A stretch of DNA of 64,000 nucleotides from DASPKM01 sp035628135 (GTDB taxonomy: Bacteria > Bacteroidota > Bacteroidia > Chitinophagales > Chitinophagaceae), in the NCBI GenBank assembly GCA_035628135.1, contig DASPKM010000004.1, forward strand, positions 62,001-126,000, in the 5' to 3' direction. Below, piece by piece: positions 6,856 to 14,900 of this stretch. The notes under the pieces were generated by a model that saw only the letters and a program-made list of their open reading frames with translations, had not been told where the DNA came from and did not search any database. The position numbers and the translations under genes are program-made. Within the stretch, counting starts at the first letter, position 1; each line of letters begins with the position of its first letter.

Positions 6856-8115
6856 ATGAAGATTCTTATTCGAAAGGCCCACATTATCGATCCCTCTTCT
6901 CCGTTTCATCACACAGTACAGGATATTCTTATTGACAACGGTGCAATAGCCGAAACCGGCAGCGGCCTGCCAAGCAAGGCAGACCAGGTGATCGATGTAG
7001 AAGGATTGCATGTGTCGCCAGGCTGGGTAGACGTATTCGCCAATTTCAACGACCCGGGGTATGAATTCAAAGAAACATTGGAAACCGGCGCCCAGGCCGC
7101 CGCGGCCGGAGGCTTTACGCATGTGTTCGTTATTCCTAATACCAGGCCGGCCATCGATAGCAAATCGCAGGTAGAATACATTAAAAGAAAATCGGCCTGG
7201 CTGCCGGTGAACATCCATCCTATCGGGGCCATTACAAAAAATGCCGAAGGCAAAGAACTGGCAGAAATGTACGACATGCACGCCAGCGGCTCCATTGCTT
7301 TTTCAGATGGGGTTAACTCCATACAATCATCGGGGCTCCTGTTAAAAGCGCTGCAATATGTAAGGGCGTTCAACGGCGTGATCATACAAATACCCGATGA
7401 TACTACTGTCGGTACCTACGGCCTTATGAACGAGGGATTGGTGTCCACCCGCCTCGGCCTTCCGGGAAAGCCTGCCATGTCTGAAGAACTAATGGTGGCG
7501 CGCGACCTAAAGCTGGCCCGTTATTCCGAATCGAGGATACATTTCACGGGCGTATCATCGGCTAAATCCCTCGAGTACGTTCAACGTTCCAAGCAAGGCG
7601 GCATAGAGGTAACGGCCTCGGTTACCCCATTCCACCTGTATTTTACAGACGAGGACCTGGTAGAATACGATACCAATCTTAAAGTATTGCCGCCGCTGCG
7701 TACTGCAAAGGACAGGCAGGCGCTGCGCGAAGCCGTGCAACAGGATACCATCGATTGCATCGCCACGCACCACCAGCCACACGAGTGGGACAGCAAGACC
7801 TGCGAGTTTGAAAACGCACGCTTCGGTATGATAGGTCTCGAAACCTGCTTCGGGCTCATGCGCAGCATCGGTATTTCAGCGGATAAGTTCGTGCAGATCG
7901 CTGCTTCAAATCCCCGCAGGATATTCGGGCTGCCAGCCGCTACCATCAAACCACAGGAAAAAGCCGACCTGACGTTTTTCCTGCCCGATGAAACATTCAC
8001 ACTGGAACAACGACATATACGGTCAAAATCGAAGAACACTCCGTTCATGGGAAAGCAGCTTACGGGCCGTGTAATTGGGATTATAAACGGAGACAAGCTA
8101 TTTTTGAACCAATAA
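6856..8115 (+). CDS. Dihydroorotase homologue lacking metal ligands
   Basis: This 419-residue protein has the overall amidohydrolase layout of type I dihydroorotase. It has a small beta-sandwich start (KILIRKAHIIDPSSPFH), SPGWVDVF at about 54-61, GGFTHVFVIPNTRPAID, PALG-like MSEELMVARDLKLA, IHFTGVSSAKSLE, VLPPLRTAKDRQAL and ATHHQPHEWD. The catalytic positions are changed: the normal DxHxH metal pair reads DVFANFNDPG (59-68), the metal-His after the second strand is replaced in IIQIPDDTT, and the catalytic TDHAPH motif reads THHQPH (304-309). It is therefore probably inactive as an enzyme. Similar metal-free homologues are, as far as I recall, usual in Bacteroidota. A structural role with aspartate carbamoyltransferase, as for PyrC' in pseudomonads, is inference. 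It is followed at 41 bases by the DUF4199 gene. Confidence 0.8.
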   Translation: MKILIRKAHIIDPSSPFHHTVQDILIDNGAIAETGSGLPSKADQVIDVEGLHVSPGWVDVFANFNDPGYEFKETLETGAQAAAAGGFTHVFVIPNTRPAIDSKSQVEYIKRKSAWLPVNIHPIGAITKNAEGKELAEMYDMHASGSIAFSDGVNSIQSSGLLLKALQYVRAFNGVIIQIPDDTTVGTYGLMNEGLVSTRLGLPGKPAMSEELMVARDLKLARYSESRIHFTGVSSAKSLEYVQRSKQGGIEVTASVTPFHLYFTDEDLVEYDTNLKVLPPLRTAKDRQALREAVQQDTIDCIATHHQPHEWDSKTCEFENARFGMIGLETCFGLMRSIGISADKFVQIAASNPRRIFGLPAATIKPQEKADLTFFLPDETFTLEQRHIRSKSKNTPFMGKQLTGRVIGIINGDKLFLNQ

Positions 8116-8156
8116 ACCAGTAAACAACTAATAACAACCAATAAAACCAAACTATC

Positions 8157-8678
8157 ATGGAAAAGAAAGTCACCTCTCATATTACAAAGGGCATAGTTAT
8201 ATCTCTTATCCTAATTGTATTTGGATTGATTGCAAACTTCGCCGGCTTTGAATATGAATCATGGTACCGCTGGATTCCGACCCTTATACTCTGCATAGGC
8301 ATTATCTGGGCCTGCATCAACTATGCAAACCAGATGAACAACGCGGTTACTTTCGGGAATGTGTTTGCCCACGGATTTAAAACAAGCGCTGTTGTTACAG
8401 TGCTCACCGTGATATTTGCACTGATCTCCATTTACCTGATATTCCCAGAATCAAAGGAAAAGGCCATGGAAATTGCGCGCCAGGAAATGGATAAGAACCC
8501 GCAGATCACCGAGGAGCAAGCCGACCAGGCCATGGAAATCGTGGACAGGTTTTTTATCATCAGCGTAATCGGGGGCATGATACTAATGACGCTCATCGCA
8601 GGCGCCATCTCTTCATTGCTGGGAGCCGCATTCGCCAAAAAAACTCCTCCTTCTCCCTTTAACAATCCTAACCCATAG
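8157..8678 (+). CDS. DUF4199 membrane protein
   Basis: This 173-residue inner-membrane protein matches the DUF4199 pattern: KKVTSHITKGIVISLILIVF at the start, then a second helix (WYRWIPTLILCIGIIWACI), the motif NNAVTFGNVFAHGFKTSAVVT, a third helix, a charged loop (ESKEKAMEIARQEMDKNPQITEEQADQAME) and a last Gly/Ala-rich helix ending IAGAISSLLGAAFAKK. There are four membrane segments. The function of DUF4199 is unknown; the family is nearly restricted to Bacteroidota. It stands 41 bases after the dihydroorotase homologue and 5 bases before a GT2 gene, so the three are likely one transcript, a gene order I recall from related genomes. Confidence 0.85.
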   Translation: MEKKVTSHITKGIVISLILIVFGLIANFAGFEYESWYRWIPTLILCIGIIWACINYANQMNNAVTFGNVFAHGFKTSAVVTVLTVIFALISIYLIFPESKEKAMEIARQEMDKNPQITEEQADQAMEIVDRFFIISVIGGMILMTLIAGAISSLLGAAFAKKTPPSPFNNPNP

Positions 8679-8683
8679 CCTTC

Positions 8684-9625
8684 ATGGACGTTTCCATAGT
8701 AATTCCATTATTCGACGAAGAAGAATCATTGCCTGAATTATGCGCATGGATACAGCGCGTGACAAAGGAAAACAACCTGTCGTACGAGATCATACTCGTA
8801 GACGATGGCAGCACCGATTCATCGTGGCAGGTCATTGAATCGTTGCGACAGCAAAGCCCGCAGATCAAGGGCATCAAGTTCCAGCGTAATTATGGCAAAT
8901 CGGCCGCGTTGAATGAAGGATTCCGCACAGCCAAAGGCAATGTGGTGATTACCATGGACGCCGACCTGCAGGACAGTCCCGATGAAATTCCCGCGCTGTA
9001 TAATATGATCATGCAGGATGGCCGCGACATGGTGAGCGGTTGGAAGAAAGTAAGGCACGACCCCATTTCGAAGACCATTCCTTCCAAATTGTTCAACTGG
9101 GTCACGGCCAAGGTTACCAAAATAAAATTGCACGATTTCAACTGCGGGCTCAAAGCGTACCGGCTCAACGTGGTAAAAAGCATAGAAGTGTACGGCGAAA
9201 TGCACCGGTACATACCCGTTATTGCCAAATGGGCCGGCTTTAGAAAGATCGGTGAGAAAGTAGTGGAGCACAGGCCTAGAAAATATGGGCGCACCAAGTT
9301 CGGGCTCGAACGTTTTATCAACGGGTTCCTCGACCTTGCTTCCATTATGTTCGTAGGAAAATATGGCAAACGTCCCATGCATTTTTTTGGTATCTGGGGA
9401 ACGATCTCCTTCCTGCTGGGACTCGGCATTAGCTTATACCTGATCATTTCAAAGCTCATCAATTATGATTTCGCCATCACAGTAAGGCCGGGCTTTTACC
9501 TGGCGCTGGCAGCCATGATCATCGGTACGCAATTATTTGTAACGGGATTCGTGGCCGAGCTCATTGTGCGCAATGCAACTGGCAGGAACGTGTACCTCGT
9601 TGAAAAACGCATCGGCACTGAATAA
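8684..9625 (+). CDS. Family 2 glycosyltransferase with C-terminal membrane anchor (DPM1/GtrB type)
   Basis: This 313-residue protein has a GT-A domain of about 230 residues: VSIVIPLFDEEESLPEL, EIILVDDGSTDSSW (nucleotide-binding Asp residues), VITMDADLQDSPDEIP (DxD metal motif), and the acceptor region HDFNCGLKAYR. After it come HRPRKYGRTKFGLERFINGFLDL and two membrane helices (about 240-262 and 275-300). This is the layout of dolichol/polyprenyl-phosphate mannosyl- or glucosyltransferases (DPM1, GtrB, ArnC), which move one sugar from a nucleotide donor to undecaprenyl phosphate. It starts 5 bases after DUF4199. The context with heptose genes suggests a role in surface glycan assembly, but the sugar is not known. 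Confidence 0.88.
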   Translation: MDVSIVIPLFDEEESLPELCAWIQRVTKENNLSYEIILVDDGSTDSSWQVIESLRQQSPQIKGIKFQRNYGKSAALNEGFRTAKGNVVITMDADLQDSPDEIPALYNMIMQDGRDMVSGWKKVRHDPISKTIPSKLFNWVTAKVTKIKLHDFNCGLKAYRLNVVKSIEVYGEMHRYIPVIAKWAGFRKIGEKVVEHRPRKYGRTKFGLERFINGFLDLASIMFVGKYGKRPMHFFGIWGTISFLLGLGISLYLIISKLINYDFAITVRPGFYLALAAMIIGTQLFVTGFVAELIVRNATGRNVYLVEKRIGTE

Positions 9626-9629
9626 GTCA

Positions 9630-9678
9630 TTGGGTCATTAAGTCATTAGGTCAATGCCCTGATGACTTAATGACCCAA
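9630..9678. repeat. Palindromic intergenic repeat, family 1, copy A
   Basis: The 17-base arm TTGGGTCATTAAGTCAT (9630-9646) is perfectly repeated in reverse complement at 9662-9678, with a 15-base loop. The arms are made of the unit GTCATTGGGTCA / GTCATTAGGTCA also found near 43.4 and 55.2 kb. It fills the gap between two glycosyltransferase genes and would form a strong hairpin in RNA. Confidence 0.85.
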
Positions 9679-9694
9679 CACATGAACTAGCAAA

Positions 9695-10822
9695 ATGAAC
9701 GTAATCATAGTCGGCCCTGCCCATCCACTCAGGGGTGGTCTAACCACATTCAATGAACGGTTGGCCGCAGCATTCATCAGCCAGGGCCATTCCTGTGAGA
9801 TCTGGTCTTTCTCGCTCCAATATCCATCTTTCTTATTTCCCGGCACCACCCAATACACAACGGAGCCGCCCCCTGAAGGAATCACCATTCGCACCGTCAT
9901 CAATTCAATCAATCCACTGAATTGGATAAAGGTTGGCAATGCGTTGAAAAAAGCAAGGCCTGATATCGTATTGGTGAGATACTGGCTCCCCTTCATGGGC
10001 CCTGCACTCGGCACCATTTTACGGCGGGCAAAAAAAAATGATCATACAAGAATAGTAGCGCTTACCGACAATGTTATCCCGCACGAGAAAAGGCCCGGCG
10101 ATAAAATGTTCACGAAATATTTCCTGAAAGCTTGCCACGCCTTCATTACCATGAGTGAAAAAGTATTGCAAGACCTCAGGAAGTTTGAACCGGCCAAACC
10201 CGCGCAACTGGTGCTGCATCCGCTGTATGATAATTTCGGTGAAGCCGTTCCAAAAGCTTCGGCACGCCAGCACCTTGGATTGGAAAATTCCGGCAGGATC
10301 ATTTTATTCTTTGGTTTCATCCGCAAGTACAAAGGCCTCGACCTTTTGCTGGAAGCAATGGCCGATGCACGGATCGGTCAGCAGCAGGTTCGCCTGTTGG
10401 TGGCGGGTGAATTTTACGAGGATGAAAAACCTTACCACGCCATTATCGAAAAGCATAACATTGGCGACCGGCTTCTGTTGCGCACGCAGTTCATTCCCGA
10501 CAGCGAGGTACGCTATTACCTCTGCGCGGCAGACGCGGTGGTGCAACCCTACAGGAATGCCACGCAAAGTGGCGTAACGCCCCTTGCCTATCATTTTGAA
10601 AAGCCGATGATCGTTACCAATGTCGGCGGGCTTCCAACCCTGGTGCCCGATGGCCGCAGTGGGCTGGTATGCGAGCCCGAGCCGGCATCTCTTGCCAATG
10701 CCATACTGCGTTTCTATGAATTAGGCGAGGATTATTTTATTCCCCATCTTCGCACCGAAAAACAAAAATATTCCTGGCAAAACCTGGTAAACGGGATTTT
10801 AGCAGTAGCAAAACAGCAATGA
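9695..10822 (+). CDS. GT-B glycosyltransferase (family 4/1 type)
   Basis: This 375-residue protein has the GT-B fold. The N-terminal half starts MNVIIVGPAHPLRGGLTTFNERLA, with the Gly-rich acceptor loop. The C-terminal donor domain (from about residue 200) shows ILFFGFIRKYKGLDLLLEAMA, RLLVAGEFY and AADAVVQPYRNATQSGVTPLAYHFEKPMIVTNVGGLP, which is the usual E/DG...P..E-like donor-sugar region, although the first conserved Glu is replaced by Gln (ATQSGV). It shares a 4-base overlap (ATGA) with hddA, so the two are translationally coupled. This makes it a strong candidate for the transferase that uses or extends the heptose product of the locus; that link is inferred from position only. Confidence 0.85.
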   Translation: MNVIIVGPAHPLRGGLTTFNERLAAAFISQGHSCEIWSFSLQYPSFLFPGTTQYTTEPPPEGITIRTVINSINPLNWIKVGNALKKARPDIVLVRYWLPFMGPALGTILRRAKKNDHTRIVALTDNVIPHEKRPGDKMFTKYFLKACHAFITMSEKVLQDLRKFEPAKPAQLVLHPLYDNFGEAVPKASARQHLGLENSGRIILFFGFIRKYKGLDLLLEAMADARIGQQQVRLLVAGEFYEDEKPYHAIIEKHNIGDRLLLRTQFIPDSEVRYYLCAADAVVQPYRNATQSGVTPLAYHFEKPMIVTNVGGLPTLVPDGRSGLVCEPEPASLANAILRFYELGEDYFIPHLRTEKQKYSWQNLVNGILAVAKQQ

Positions 10823-11841
10823 TCTATCGAAGTAAAGCACCATTACGCATCGGGTTGGCAGGCGGCGGTACGGACGTGAGCCCTTTTTGTGACCTCTATG
10901 GCGGCGCCATTCTTAATGCCACGGTCTCATTGTTTGCTTATGCCAACCTGGAGCCATTGAATGAAAACGGCATCATTCTGCAAGCGATCGACCGCAAGGA
11001 AGAGCAACGGTTCGAATGGAACAGCCAACTGCCCATCGATGGTAAATTAGACCTGCTTAAAGGAGTATACAACCGCATTCACCGGGAGTACGGCGCGCCG
11101 CTTACGGGCTTTCGGCTTTCCACGTTTGTGGATGCGCCCGCCGGTTCGGGATTGGGCACTTCTTCAACATTGGTGGTAGCCATCATCGGCGCATTTGCCG
11201 AAATGTTGCGGCTGCCATTGGGTGAATACGATATCGCACACCTGGCCTATGAAATAGAAAGGCAGGAGCTCAAAATGGCGGGAGGCCGGCAGGACCAATA
11301 CGCCGCTACCTTCGGTGGGGTGAACTACATGGAATTTTATGGCGAAGAAAAAGTGATCGTAAACCCGCTCCGGATAAAACAACAGTACCTTTTTGAACTG
11401 GAGAATAACCTCTTGTTATATTACACCGCTACCAGCCGCGAATCGGCGCATATTATCGAAAGGCAAAGCCGCAACGTGGTCGAAAAACAGGAATCTTCCA
11501 TCGAGGCGATGCACCAACTGAAACACCAGGCACAATTGATGAAGGAAGCATTGCTGAAAGGCAGGCTGCACGAGATTGGTGAAATCCTCGACTTCGGGTT
11601 CCAGCAAAAAAGAAAAATGGCGGAAGGCATTTCCAACAATCTTATGGAAGAACTGTATGAAACGGCCAAAAAAGCCGGCGCTACGGGTGGCAAGATATCA
11701 GGCGCGGGCGGCGGCGGATTCATGATCTTTTACTGCCCTGAAAACTCAAAATACAATGTAATGAATGCCCTGGAAAAATTTGGCGGGCGAAGCAGGCCAT
11801 ACCAGTTTGTGGATTACGGGCTTACCACCTGGACAATTTGA
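10819..11841 (+). CDS. hddA: D-glycero-alpha-D-manno-heptose 7-phosphate kinase (GHMP family)
   Basis: This 340-residue GHMP kinase shows the family's three motifs: an N-terminal PLRIGLAGGGTDVSPF typical of HddA-type sugar kinases, the ATP-binding DAPAGSGLGTSSTLVVA (about 110-126), and a C-terminal GATGGKISGAGGGGFMIFY (about 290-310). The catalytic-loop region MAGGRQDQYAATFGG is also as in HddA/FucK-like kinases. Expected reaction: D-glycero-D-manno-heptose 7-phosphate plus ATP to the alpha-1,7-bisphosphate. The presence of gmhA, gmhB and an HddC-like nucleotidyltransferase within the next 2 kb makes the assignment firm. It overlaps the upstream glycosyltransferase by 4 bases. Confidence 0.9.
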   Translation: MIYRSKAPLRIGLAGGGTDVSPFCDLYGGAILNATVSLFAYANLEPLNENGIILQAIDRKEEQRFEWNSQLPIDGKLDLLKGVYNRIHREYGAPLTGFRLSTFVDAPAGSGLGTSSTLVVAIIGAFAEMLRLPLGEYDIAHLAYEIERQELKMAGGRQDQYAATFGGVNYMEFYGEEKVIVNPLRIKQQYLFELENNLLLYYTATSRESAHIIERQSRNVVEKQESSIEAMHQLKHQAQLMKEALLKGRLHEIGEILDFGFQQKRKMAEGISNNLMEELYETAKKAGATGGKISGAGGGGFMIFYCPENSKYNVMNALEKFGGRSRPYQFVDYGLTTWTI

Positions 11842-11848
11842 TTATTGA

Positions 11849-11911
11849 TTATTTATTATTAATTATTAAAACGTTCAACGATATCGAAAATCAATAGTCA
11901 ATAATAAATAA
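11849..11911. repeat. AT-rich palindromic intergenic repeat, family 2, copy 1
   Basis: TTATTTATTATT (11849-11860) is repeated in reverse complement at 11900-11911. The flanking bases hold further ATTATTGATTA / AATCAATAGT complementarity with a few mismatches. The words match the larger and perfect copy near 19.5 kb. It lies in the 80-base gap between hddA and gmhA. Confidence 0.65.
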
Positions 11912-11921
11912 CTATCATAAC

Positions 11922-12497
11922 ATGACTGAACAAATAAAAAAAATCATCCGTGCATCCATCGAAGTAAAGGAAAAGGTGTTGAACGATGAGCGGTTATTGC
12001 AAACCGTTAGAGCGGTCACTATGATATTGGTACAGGCCTTTCGCAATGGCAACCGTGTATACCTTTGCGGCAATGGCGGCAGCGCGGCAGATGCACAGCA
12101 TCTCGCGGCAGAATTTTCGGGCCGTTTTTATACCGACCGGGAGGCGCTGCCCGCGGAGGCCCTGCACTGCAATACCTCTTATCTTACCGCGGTGGCCAAC
12201 GATTATGGCTACGATGCTGTATATGCAAGATTGGTGCAGGGTATAACCAATAAAGGCGATGTGCTGATAGGTTTATCCACTTCCGGCAATTCATCCAATA
12301 TTCTCAAAGCATTTGAAGTTGCCCGCGGCAAAGGGGTTGTTACTATCGGCTTTACCGGCGAAACCGGCGGTAAAATGGCCGCATTCTGCGATCACCTTAT
12401 CAATGTGCCTTCGAAGGATACGCCGCGTATACAGGAATCGCATATTACTATCGGCCACATCATTTGCCAGCTTGTAGAAGAACAATATTTCGGGTAA
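11922..12497 (+). CDS. gmhA: Sedoheptulose 7-phosphate isomerase (phosphoheptose isomerase)
   Basis: This 191-residue SIS-domain protein is of the usual GmhA length. Diagnostic stretches are VYLCGNGGSAADAQHLAAEFSGRF (about 46-68, phosphate-binding and metal His), LTAVANDYGYDAVYARLVQG, DVLIGLSTSGNSSNI and the C-terminal ESHITIGHIICQLVE with the catalytic Glu and His. It converts sedoheptulose 7-phosphate to D-glycero-D-manno-heptose 7-phosphate, the first committed step of nucleotide-heptose synthesis in the cytoplasm. It lies between hddA and hddC in the same direction. Confidence 0.95.
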   Translation: MTEQIKKIIRASIEVKEKVLNDERLLQTVRAVTMILVQAFRNGNRVYLCGNGGSAADAQHLAAEFSGRFYTDREALPAEALHCNTSYLTAVANDYGYDAVYARLVQGITNKGDVLIGLSTSGNSSNILKAFEVARGKGVVTIGFTGETGGKMAAFCDHLINVPSKDTPRIQESHITIGHIICQLVEEQYFG

Positions 12498-12549
12498 TGC
12501 CATCTGTATAATCCTTCAATCCAATCAATCTGTGCTATATTTTTAACCA

Positions 12550-13245
12550 GTGATCACATCTGCGATTATACTTGCCGGCGGTTTAGGGACCAGGCTCCGT
12601 TCTGCGGTCCCTGACCTTCCTAAATGCATGGCCCCCGTGGCAGGCAAGCCTTTTATCGCGTATGTCATTCATCATTTTCAACAACAGGGCATACGGCATT
12701 TCATTTTCGCCCTCGGTTATAAAAGCGAGGCCTTCCTTGAATTCCTGCATCAAGCCCTGCCTGGAAATAATTACCAGCTATCCCTTGAACAGGAACCTCT
12801 CGGAACAGGCGGAGCTATCAAACAAGCCTGTTCATTACTTAAGGAAACAAATACGGTGGTGGCCAACGGCGATACCCTTTTCAAAATACAATTGAATAAG
12901 CTCGGCACGGTTCATCACTCAAACAATGCGCACTGCACCTTATCCCTCAAGCCCATGGAACAATTCAACCGCTATGGCGTGGTGGAATTGAATGCGGACG
13001 GAAGCATAAGGGGTTTTAAAGAAAAACAATATTACGAAGCAGGCTATATCAACGGCGGCGTATATGCGCTGAATGCAGAGAAATTCCTCAAAGAGCAATT
13101 ACCGGCAAAGTTCTCGTTTGAGCAGGATTATCTTGAAAAGCTGTTTACCACAAGACCCATGCACGGCGTAGTGCAGGACGAATATTTTATCGATATCGGC
13201 ATACCGGAAGATTATGAGCGCGCCCAAAAAGAAATACATGCTTGA
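12550..13245 (+). CDS. hddC: D-glycero-alpha-D-manno-heptose 1-phosphate guanylyltransferase-like
   Basis: This 231-residue sugar nucleotidyltransferase has SAIILAGGLGTRLRSAVPDLPKCMAPVAGKPF at the N-terminus (nucleotide-binding GGxGTRL and the PK motif). EQEPLGTGGAIKQAC, VVANGDTLFKI (metal Asp) and a C-terminal FIDIGIPEDYERAQKEI follow. The size and the IDIGIPEDY ending are typical of HddC and the mannose-1-phosphate guanylyltransferase group. With HddA and no RfaE/HldE partner, the product should be GDP-D-glycero-alpha-D-manno-heptose; nucleotide choice (GDP rather than ADP) is inferred from this gene context. The start is GTG; the frame has no ATG before the GGLGTRL motif. It overlaps gmhB at its 3' end. 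Confidence 0.85.
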   Translation: MITSAIILAGGLGTRLRSAVPDLPKCMAPVAGKPFIAYVIHHFQQQGIRHFIFALGYKSEAFLEFLHQALPGNNYQLSLEQEPLGTGGAIKQACSLLKETNTVVANGDTLFKIQLNKLGTVHHSNNAHCTLSLKPMEQFNRYGVVELNADGSIRGFKEKQYYEAGYINGGVYALNAEKFLKEQLPAKFSFEQDYLEKLFTTRPMHGVVQDEYFIDIGIPEDYERAQKEIHA

Positions 13246-13795
13246 TCTAAAAACCATCAACACCAACTGGACCTTGTTCCTTGACCGGGATGGCGTCATC
13301 AACCTGGAAAAGCACCAGGATTACGTGTACCATTACGAGGAGTTTATGTTTTACGAAGGCGTAAAGGAAGCGCTGCGCTACCTGTCTACCCGTTTTAAAA
13401 GGATCATCATCATTACCAACCAGCGCGGCGTAGGCCGGGAGCTGATGACGGAGCAAGCCCTTATCGACATCCACAGCCAGATGGTAGCCGACATAGAAGC
13501 CGTGGGCGGCCGCATTCACAAGATCTATTACTGCACCTCCACCGACGATGCACATCCGAACCGTAAGCCCAATCCCGGCCTGTTCCGCGAAGCGCAGAAC
13601 GATTTTCCCGACATCAGTCCCGTTACCTCCATTATGGTAGGCAATAACCTGAGCGATATGCAGTTTGGCCGGAATGCGGGAATGCACACCGTTTTCGTGC
13701 GCACCACTAACCCCGGGCAGTCCTTCCCCCACCCTCTTATCGACTTGGCTTTCAACGACCTGCCATCTTTTGCAAAAGCTTTGCAGGAAGCATAA
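13238..13795 (+). CDS. gmhB: D-glycero-D-manno-heptose 1,7-bisphosphate 7-phosphatase
   Basis: This HAD-IIIA phosphatase has about 185 residues from the ATG at 13238. An upstream in-frame ATG at 13214 would add MSAPKKKY but deepens the overlap with hddC from 8 to 32 bases, so I prefer the later one. Motif I is LFLDRDGVINLE (nucleophile and acid Asp pair), motif II IIIITNQRGVGR, the lysine region NRKPNPGLFREA, and motif III MVGNNLSDMQFGRNAGM. The usual zinc-binding Cys cluster of GmhB is reduced: only one Cys (YYCTSTDDAHPNRKP) is visible, so metal binding may differ. It removes the 7-phosphate between the kinase and nucleotidyl transfer steps. Confidence 0.85.
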   Translation: MLDLKTINTNWTLFLDRDGVINLEKHQDYVYHYEEFMFYEGVKEALRYLSTRFKRIIIITNQRGVGRELMTEQALIDIHSQMVADIEAVGGRIHKIYYCTSTDDAHPNRKPNPGLFREAQNDFPDISPVTSIMVGNNLSDMQFGRNAGMHTVFVRTTNPGQSFPHPLIDLAFNDLPSFAKALQEA

Positions 13796-13823
13796 AATTT
13801 ACTTAAGTTTTAAGCGTTCTCTT

Positions 13824-13843
13824 AAGCCTTGCAAGGGCTTTTG
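13824..13843 (+). terminator. Weak intrinsic terminator after gmhB
   Basis: Short stem AGCCTT-GCA-AGGGCT followed by TTTGT, 30 bases after the gmhB stop. The stem is only 6 bp with one G-T pair. It could end the heptose transcript before the next gene. Confidence 0.35.
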
Positions 13844-13866
13844 TAATTTCGCACATCTCAGCATCT

Positions 13867-14889
13867 ATGAATTTCAACCGATCGTTCCGCTTAGTATGTT
13901 TGTCAGGCCTGGTCCTGGTGCTTTCCCATGCTGCATTCGCGCAGGGTGGCGGCCTGTCTGCCGCTGATAGGAAGCAATTGGAAAGAAAAGAGGATTCATT
14001 AAAGCGCTTTGCAAAAAACATCGTATTCGGGAAAGATGCGGCTGAACGCTTCCGGTCCGACAGTAATTTTGTAAGGATACTGGTACGCGCATTAAGGACT
14101 AAGCATTCCTTCTATCATCCCCTTGATTCCGTTCCAATTTCAAAACTATACGCACCAGACAGCTCCTTCCGCATTTTTACCTGGCAATTGCAAAAAGACG
14201 AATACGTGTACCTGCAAAAAGGCGCTATACAGATGAGGACGCCTGACGGCTCACTGAAGCTCTTCCCCTTGCACGATGTGTCGATGTTTAGCGCAAAACC
14301 AGCCGATTCCGTAAGAAGCAGGGAGAACTGGGTAGGCGCCATATACTATAAGATCATACTCAAGACCCATAACAATAAAAAATATTACACGCTGCTCGGC
14401 TTCGACGATTTCAGTCCCACCAGCAATAAGAAATGGATGGAAGTGCTCACCTTTAATGAAAAAGGTGAACCTGTTTTCGGAGGGCCCTTCTTTGCGTTTG
14501 CTGCAGATTCCGTGAAGAAAGCCGCCGTGCTTCCCCGTTTCAATATCGAGTATAAAAAAGACGCAAGGACTACTTTCAATTATGATCCCGAGCTCGACCT
14601 CATTGTTTACGATCACCTGATCTCGGAAAGCGATGAGCCCAACCGTAAAGAGACCTATATTCCCGATGGCGATTTTGAAGGTTTTAAATGGGAGAACGGC
14701 CGGTGGGTGCATGTAGACAAGGTCTTCAATTTCCAGTTAAAAGATGGTCAATTCCCCATGGACGAAAAGCTTTTTGATGACGCGGGCAATGCCGATGAAG
14801 AGCGCCTCCAGAGAGCCACCGATAAAAATTTGGAAAAGAAAAACCCGCCTAAAAAGACCACTACCCCACCTAAGAAAGGCGGCGGATAA
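13867..14889 (+). CDS. Secreted protein of unknown function
   Basis: This 340-residue protein has a clear signal peptide (MNFNRSFRLVCLSGLVLVLSHAAFAQ, about 26 residues). The mature chain begins with a charged helix (SAADRKQLERKEDSLKRFAKNIVFG), followed by an alpha/beta region with repeated aromatic-rich strands (GAIYYKIILKTHNNKKYYTLLGFDDFS; about 155-185). The tail is low-complexity and basic (NPPKKTTTPPKKGGG). I recognise no catalytic motif or named family. The Lys/Pro-rich tail looks disordered and might bind the cell wall or membrane surface. It follows the heptose locus by 71 bases, with a possible terminator between, and converges on the SGNH gene. Confidence 0.7.
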   Translation: MNFNRSFRLVCLSGLVLVLSHAAFAQGGGLSAADRKQLERKEDSLKRFAKNIVFGKDAAERFRSDSNFVRILVRALRTKHSFYHPLDSVPISKLYAPDSSFRIFTWQLQKDEYVYLQKGAIQMRTPDGSLKLFPLHDVSMFSAKPADSVRSRENWVGAIYYKIILKTHNNKKYYTLLGFDDFSPTSNKKWMEVLTFNEKGEPVFGGPFFAFAADSVKKAAVLPRFNIEYKKDARTTFNYDPELDLIVYDHLISESDEPNRKETYIPDGDFEGFKWENGRWVHVDKVFNFQLKDGQFPMDEKLFDDAGNADEERLQRATDKNLEKKNPPKKTTTPPKKGGG

Positions 14890-14900
14890 TTCAGGGCTTG

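Noticed and set aside
9695..13795. A biosynthetic gene cluster for a secondary metabolite
   Set aside because: All genes are explained by nucleotide-heptose and surface glycan synthesis; there are no PKS, NRPS or RiPP-type genes.
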